From: Oidiodendron maius Zn
Lineage: Eukaryota > Ascomycota > Leotiomycetes > Myxotrichaceae
Direction of reading: 5' to 3'
Assembly (NCBI GenBank): GCA_000827325.1
Contig: KN832871.1
Coordinates: forward strand, 2,418,001 to 2,482,000
Length of the DNA: 64,000 nt
How positions within the stretch are numbered: the stretch's first letter is position 1; every line of letters begins with the position of its first letter. Of the stretch, positions 58,152-64,000 are shown piece after piece. The position numbers were made by a program, and so were the translations under genes. The notes under the pieces were generated by a model. That model saw only the letters and a program-made list of their open reading frames with translations, was not told the DNA's origin and searched no databases.

Positions 58152-58159
58152 TCACGTGA
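58152..58159. promoter_or_regulatory. TCACGTGA site upstream of DIM1
   Basis: The same 8-bp palindrome as the pair upstream of the isocitrate dehydrogenase gene, here 110 bp upstream of the DIM1 start codon. Candidate bHLH (Cbf1-type) site. Confidence 0.45.
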
Positions 58160-59191
58160 CTTTCGTCATCCTGCATCCATGTAAGCAGATAGAGATATAT
58201 ATTTCCTTAACAGTTAACTAACTAGAACTTAATCTCGAGTCAAATTTCATGTTGCAATGCAGTTAGCACACAAAGTTTATGAGAATCCATCTCCAGCTAA
58301 ACACAGAGCATTTCACTGAGACCCGCTGGAAAGTCGCTCGGATAACCCCCCTGTCGAAATGATCTCTTCTTACTACGTCTTTCCATCTCAATATCTCAAT
58401 TATGCCTAATGGCCAGATAAAATGTCTTCTTGGTTACAAGATGTGTATTTTAGCCTCAGCCGTTGAAGCCCGTAAGGTGTATACCATCCAGTTCGTTAAT
58501 TCTCTCGCCGACCATCCTTTAATCTACCCCTTACAGACCTGCATTCCCCAGCTACATATTCAGTACGATAATACATAGAAGATACATGTATCTATATCTA
58601 CTATACGCGAAATGCATCTTGCGGACTTCCATATTCGCGTCCTACGGGACCTGTTACTAGTGAGTGGTACTCCGTCATTCCCAATACTGATCGTTTTATT
58701 TAGTTTCCGAGTCCCTCACTCGAGTTTGGTGCACGAGAATTCCGTCTCGGGCAGCAACGTGCTGTGTTCTCTTCACGAAATCCTTCTTATTAAGTCTCGC
58801 TCCTGTAATTGTTAACCTTGCAAGGGCTGGCTGATGAGTCGAATGAGTCGTCCAACGCAGGAGCCAATGGCCCGCGCATAGCAGTCTGTGATATTGAGAA
58901 GTCAAACCACTGACTCTTCCATTATCAGGTCCGACATATGGATGAAGTGAATGCCAAAAGCTGATTCTCGCTGTCTTTGTTCTGATTTTAGCCGTCCATT
59001 TTGCCTTGCATAATAGTGATTGCGAGCTTCCACTTCGGAAATATCAATATATTTCCTTATAGTGGGTGAAACTTTTACCTATGCGTATACCGAACAAATA
59101 TTCCATATATCACATACTTCAGGATAGCCTCTATGATTAAAGTAGGTGCAAGCTATATATCGTGTTTATTGTCTGCCCACTGAAGCTTAGT

Positions 59192-59209
59192 GCTATTGCT
59201 ATTGCTATT
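59192..59209. repeat. Tandem repeat (GCTATT)x3
   Basis: Three exact hexamers followed by a near copy, in non-coding sequence. Confidence 0.8.
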
Positions 59210-59755
59210 CCTATACCAGATAGAAATTGCCGCCAGCAATGGCTAAACTATTTGACGAAGAAAAAAGTTGAATTTACCTTAGCTTTATTCTACCATCTAA
59301 CTCAGTAAATGAGGGGTGAGATGTCCAGGAAAGGCGGTTTATTAGCTTCAGCCCTGCACAACAATTCACCTCTTCGAGAGGCATGCAAAAATTCCTGAGT
59401 TTTACATATTTTATGACGGGGAAGGAAATCCTCCCTATGGCCATAAAGTGCTATGTATATTGCAACGAATTCAGAGCCGCAAAGAAGCTCTAGGTTCTGT
59501 CACGTCAGTTTAAGTAATGACATGCCTCATCACAAGGCGCATGCCAGCGAAGCAATGCGAGCAGACGCATAGGAAAAATGAAGATCCGTTCTTTCTTTTG
59601 AGCGACTCTTCTTTTATCCTTCTTCCTTATCAATCCTCGTCTTCATTCCTTTCTCATTTGTCATTCGCTCCTGCGTCACCCCCTTACATTTTTTCGAGCT
59701 GTACGAATTCGAGCTTCAAAGCTATTCCCATTACTTCCAAATCGACGGACCGGCG

Positions 59756-61476
59756 ATGCTGCCACTCTCCTACAAGTACATTGTTGGCCTTTTGGCCATT
59801 CAATTAGCTATTGCTCCACCCCTACTGAATGCCATCGACGATGCTCTCATGGATCAAGCGGCTCAGAAGGAATTCAAAGGCTCTTGCCGGAAGACTTCAG
59901 TGGCTGTCCTCGGAGCTGGAATGGCCGGAATTGCGGCGGCACAATCTCTGACAAATATCTCTGTAACGGACTTCGTTATTGTAGATGTTAACCCTCACAT
60001 TGGAGGTCGCGTGAAGCATGCAAACTTCGGCACCGATTCAAATGGCTATCCATATACTGTCGAGCTCGGCGCCAGCTGGGTCCAAGGATTGGGGTCTACA
60101 AATGGCCCAGAGAATCCAATCTGGCTTCTAGCTCAGAAGTACAACCTGACCACTACATACTCGAATTTATCCTCCGTTATCACCTACGACCACAACGGAG
60201 AAAACGATTATACGAATCTCTTCAACGAGTATGACAATGCATACTCGCTGTTGGAAAGAGATACTGACTTAATGATGTCACAGGGACATCAGGATCGTGC
60301 GTTCCGGGTTGGGCTATCACTTGCGGGTTGGAAGCCTAAGAAGAGCATGCTTCATCAAGCTTCTGAGTTTTGGAAGTTTGATTGGGAATATTCCCATAGT
60401 CCAGATCAGACCTCTCAAACTTTCGCAGTTGTGGTAAGTTCTCGGCGTGTGCGGAACTTATCTCATGAAAGTAAACTAATATTCACCTCATAGAATTACA
60501 ATAGAAGTTTTCATCGCTTTAGCAATGCTAACAACTATGTTTCTGATTCGCGTGGATACAATACCATTATCCGAGATGAGGCTTTCACCTTTCTTAACAT
60601 GGACGATAACCGCCTACTACTAAACACCAACGTAACTGACATCGACTACTCGGCTCGAGATTTCGTAACTATTACTACGAAGGACAGAGGCTGTATAACC
60701 GCCTCCTACGCAATCTGTACCTTCAGCTTAGGAGTCCTGCAGAATGGTGCTGTTAACTTCGTGCCACCTTTCCCGCGCTGGAAGCAAGAAGGGATTGAAG
60801 GTATGCAAATGGGAACCTTTACCAAGATATTCCTGCAATTTCCCCCTGACAAGCAGTTCTGGGATCCCAATACGCAATTCTTCCTATATGCAGATCCAGT
60901 GGAGCGAGGCAGATATCCCGTCTGGCAATCCCTATCTCTCCCTGGAGTTTTGAACAAATCAGGCATCTTGGTCGTTATGATTGTTGGACCACAAAGCTAT
61001 CAAGCAGAATCTCAACCGGATGAGGTGACACAGGCACAGATTATGGCGATTTTGAAGAGTATGTTTGGCGATCATATTCCCGATCCAATTGACTTTATGT
61101 ACCCGCGGTGGAGTAGGGAACCTTGGGCCTATGGAAGCTATTCTAACTGGCCTCCTGGTATGAGTGTCGAAACACATCAGAACCTACGGGCAAATCTTGG
61201 ACGGCTGTATTTTGCTGGAGAGGCTACGAGTGCGGAGTATTTTGCATTTCTGCAGGGTGTGTTGGCCTCAGTATTACCTCATTTGTGTCTCTTAGTATAC
61301 TGATTAAACTAGGTGCGTTCTACGAAGGTAAATACGTCGGTCAAAAACTCGGCCAATGTATTATGAGCAATGGCAGCGAGTGCGAGGATGAGGCGCATTA
61401 TGATACCGTTTATGGCTGCACAAAAGAATTGGAGAGTCTCATAACCAAGAATGGTTGGGGTATAGCGGATTTGTAA
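59756..61476 (+). CDS. FAD-dependent polyamine oxidase, secretory type
   Basis: Three exons, 59756-60433, 60494-61256 and 61313-61476, give 534 aa; introns are 60 and 56 nt. A hydrophobic N-terminus (about 6-27) acts as a signal peptide or anchor. The FAD-binding motif is SVAVLGAGMAGIAAAQSL, with the second dinucleotide region at PHIGGRVKHANF and VELGASWVQGLGS. The C-terminal FAD contact is GRLYFAGEATSAEYFAFLQG, completed by AFYEGKYVGQKL across the last intron. The family (flavin amine oxidase) oxidises spermine or spermidine, releasing H2O2. Several N-x-S/T sites (NIS, NLT, NLS) fit a secreted glycoprotein. The exact substrate is not certain. Confidence 0.92.
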
Positions 61477-62179
61477 ATATCTTGCTTTCATTGGCTTTGA
61501 GGGTGTAGAAAACACTGAGGCGATACATACTGCGTAGGGAATACCACTAGGACTAGACTGTAAAACAACTGCTGGTAATTGATAATTACAATCCCATTCT
61601 TTGCATAGTTGCAAAAATTGACGTTGGCATGCGTTCAACTCTGCTGATTGTGTTCACCAGGTCCGCGTAATTCCCCCCTTTCGTCGTTTCAAACGACGGG
61701 TCACCATCTCAACGCATAAATAAATGCCGGTATAGAATTTCTAGTTATTGGCCCTCACAGTAGAGCGTCCGGTATTCTTTCTGGAGTGACTAAACTCGTG
61801 TGTTTCACTTTCAGGTGTAAAGGGTATCCTTCACCGCTATATCACTCTCCATTTGTATTGTAACTCGTGACTAACATAGGAGGTGTATGAGCAGTAGTTC
61901 GCAGGTCCATAAGTAAAATTCTCGATACTTCAGTCTCTAATGCTGACATAGCTGGATGACTCTAAGTGCGTATTCACTATTTCAAAGTCAATGTATCAAA
62001 ATAAACAGCGTCGTCTCGCGACTTATGTTATCCACAGCCATTCACTTTACCACAGTCAAAACACACAACAGTTAAATCACAACAAAACTTTAGCAACCTT
62101 GCAGTGTCATCCGCATACAAAATAACACTGACTTAGGCTACAGTAGATACGGACAGAGATATCAAACCCACGCGACACA
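61477..62179. other. Spacer between the oxidase and GGCT-like genes
   Basis: 703 bp, AT-rich, with no ORF of interest; 3' flank of the oxidase and promoter of the next gene. Confidence 0.55.
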
Positions 62180-63929
62180 ATGAGCGTGGCTCAGGTGCAG
62201 GAAATACTGAACGAAGCTCTGCCAACCCAGTCAGCCCGGTTAGTCCCAGGGCAGACTCGACTAAATATATTATACTTCAGTTATGGAGATCATCTCAATT
62301 TTATGGAGTTTAAAGACAAGTATCCGGATTCTCAAGTTGTTGGGATTGGATTCCTCGATAACTGGACTTGGCATATCAACTCTCTAGGCCCGTCCTCGAT
62401 ATCACTTCTCTCAAACGTTGCTGGGCTAACTGATTGGATCAGGAGAAGCAAATATACGACCCAGCCCCATAAAATATAATGGAATTGTTGTAAATGGTCC
62501 GGTAGTCTTTCCAATGCATGGGAATGGCACATTTGAGTGGAGAAACACTGGAACATTTGGGTCGATCTTCCTCATCACTCCGAAGACACAGGACAAGCTA
62601 GACAGAGAATACGGAGCTTCGCGCATCAAGATTTCCAAAATAATTAAAGTCGTCATGAGCTATCCCAAGATAGAACCAGTCATTCGAGTGCTCTGTTGCA
62701 ATCTGCATTACGATGCTCGAAACACCGCTGACGGTTGTCGAAGTTTATGGAAGGAAAGCCAGCGGCACAACTGGCTACACGGCCTTGCAGGACTTCGCCA
62801 ATCTGGTGTACCAGACTGGTATATTTTTGAAATCAGCAGAAATTTGCACGGAAATACGGGTGATGCAGAACCTATTAGCATGGAAAAGGTGCAATTACGC
62901 TTTCCAATCGTAAACAGAGTTTCCAGCTTGACCCATAGAAGCTGCCGCATTGAAAAACGTGTAGGTTTACCAAAACAGCAGCATGGCCCAAGATATCCAG
63001 CACGCAGAAAATCTTCTCAAGCGCCAGGGAGAGGGAAACGTCCCCAACACGTACCGGCTATATCGTCTATGGCACCTCCACACGGACGGCCCACCTCTAC
63101 TCTACTCCCTATTAGACGTCAAGAAGCCAAGGCCGTGAAACTTCCATTATTTACATGGTATCCACAGATTCGTTCCATATCTGCTTCAATACCGGAGAAA
63201 TTCCAGTCTATGCAACTTCCACAGTCTTCTGGCCCGACATCTCCAGATCAGTCACAAAGGGAGAGTATCCCACCTCCTGAAGTTCTGACGCAAAGTCAAA
63301 CTTCACATTCACAAGAGCCTGTACTTCTTCGTACGCAGGTTAATACGGCATTTAATACGCAAAACTTGCCACAATCTCGGCCGAGAAATTCTTCGCCCGC
63401 TCCAACATCCCTTTTGGCTGCCGCTTCGTCACATATTGCGGCGTCAGCCATGATCACGACCCCTTCTCACCACTCCCAAGCACTAAACGCATATGGAACG
63501 GCAAGCGGTGGTTCCTCTCCTTTGGCTGCAGCAATGAATGGGGACACAGAACGAGAGCCCGACGCTTCTCCAGGACACACGTCAATGAGAATTAAAAATA
63601 AAACCAGATCTAGGTCCAATATGAGAGCCATTGCAACTACAGAGGCCAGTGAAGAAGTTAACGAAAAAGCCACTGAACTAGCCTCTCAAAAGGCCACGGC
63701 AACCCCTGCAGCAAAGTCCACAACAAAGAGAACTTCAAAGGGCATTGGAAAGTCCGCTGCAAAGCCCACTCCTAAGGTGGCCCTAAGGACTACCGCCAAA
63801 TCAAAACCCGCTTCAAAATCTACCGCGAAATCTGTTGCGAAGCCTGTTGCAAAATCCGCTACGAAAGCCACAGCGAAGAAGGCCCGAATTTCTGACAATG
63901 ACAAGAAAAGAAAGGGTAAAGCTATATAG
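62180..63929 (+). CDS. Divergent GGCT/AIG2-like protein with Lys/Ala-rich tail, possibly damaged
   Basis: Exon 1 (62180-62387) encodes a gamma-glutamylcyclotransferase-like start: LNILYFSYGDHLNFMEFKDK and VVGIGFLDNWTWHINSLG. GEANIRPSP at 62443 continues the fold. The junction has a good branch (CTAAC at 62426) and acceptor (62442), but the only phase-correct donor is GC (CTAG|GCCCGT), a poor match. The frame then stays open to 63929, giving about 564 aa. Within it, ITPKTQDKLDREYG and LRQSGVPDWYIF look GGCT-like, while VVEVYGRKASGTTG in the next frame (near 62713-62770) also looks coding, hinting at a frameshift. After about residue 230 the protein is Ser/Pro/Gln-rich, ending in a Lys/Ala/Thr-rich basic tail (KSTTKRTSKGIGKSAAK) like histone H1 tails. 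Enzyme activity is doubtful. Confidence 0.55.
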
Positions 63930-64000
63930 ACAGTGACTGCCCACAGATTGGTATAAATACGTGCCGTAAGAAGAGCAACTGGTATGAGGTGCTTTGCAGG
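63930..64000. other. 3' flank at the window edge
   Basis: The last 71 bp follow the GGCT-like ORF; nothing else can be called. Confidence 0.4.

Overview
The window is nuclear DNA of a filamentous ascomycete (Pezizomycotina; a Leotiomycetes-like origin is only a guess). Genes are dense, mostly broken by short introns of 46-128 nt with GT-AG ends and CTRAC branch sites. Proteins such as a filamentous-fungal Atf1-type bZIP factor, a fungal Iec3 subunit, a PB1/ZZ/FW NBR1 homologue and a Chalaropsis-type GH25 lysozyme fit this assignment. I rebuilt exons by eye from splice signals and reading-frame continuity, so the junctions are predictions. I saw no tRNA, rRNA, transposon or CRISPR array.

Layout. 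1-10.6 kb: a BUD2-type RasGAP (+), a cyclophilin-40 (-), a six-exon D-aminoacyl-tRNA deacylase that no single long ORF reveals (-), and the CCR4-NOT subunit NOT3/5 (+). 10.6-20.4 kb: a 2.6-kb gene-poor stretch, a C2H2 zinc-finger protein (+), NADP-isocitrate dehydrogenase (+), the INO80 subunit Iec3 (-) and the nucleolar RNA-binding protein Nop13 (+). 22-35 kb: a run of minus-strand genes for NBR1-like autophagy receptor, Btz/CASC3-domain protein, Atf1-type bZIP factor and a GST-like protein, separated by 1.4-1.9-kb spacers. 36.6-42 kb: a secreted GH25 lysozyme (+), one small hypothetical ORF (-) and long non-coding spacers. 42-58 kb: a compact housekeeping block with MPE1 (-), UTP15 (+), a short-chain dehydrogenase (+), a multi-pass membrane protein (-), AIP1 (-), HFI1/ADA1 (-), GCP3/SPC98 (+) and DIM1 (-). 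59.7-64 kb: a secreted-type polyamine oxidase (+) and a divergent GGCT-like gene with a Lys/Ala-rich tail and a suspect splice donor (+).

The genes form no single pathway. Recurring themes are RNA metabolism (NOT3, MPE1, Btz, NOP13, UTP15, DIM1), chromatin and transcription (IEC3, HFI1, ATF1, the zinc-finger protein) and cytoskeleton or polarity (BUD2-like RasGAP, AIP1, GCP3). I saw no secondary-metabolite cluster or defence island. The most notable observations are the hidden DTD gene with a 7-nt first exon, a GC-AG intron in the GST-like gene, the four-ZZ NBR1 homologue with a C-terminal LIR candidate, the damaged or unusual GGCT-like gene, a methionine-rich tail on Mpe1, and a perfect 13-bp hairpin upstream of the RasGAP gene.
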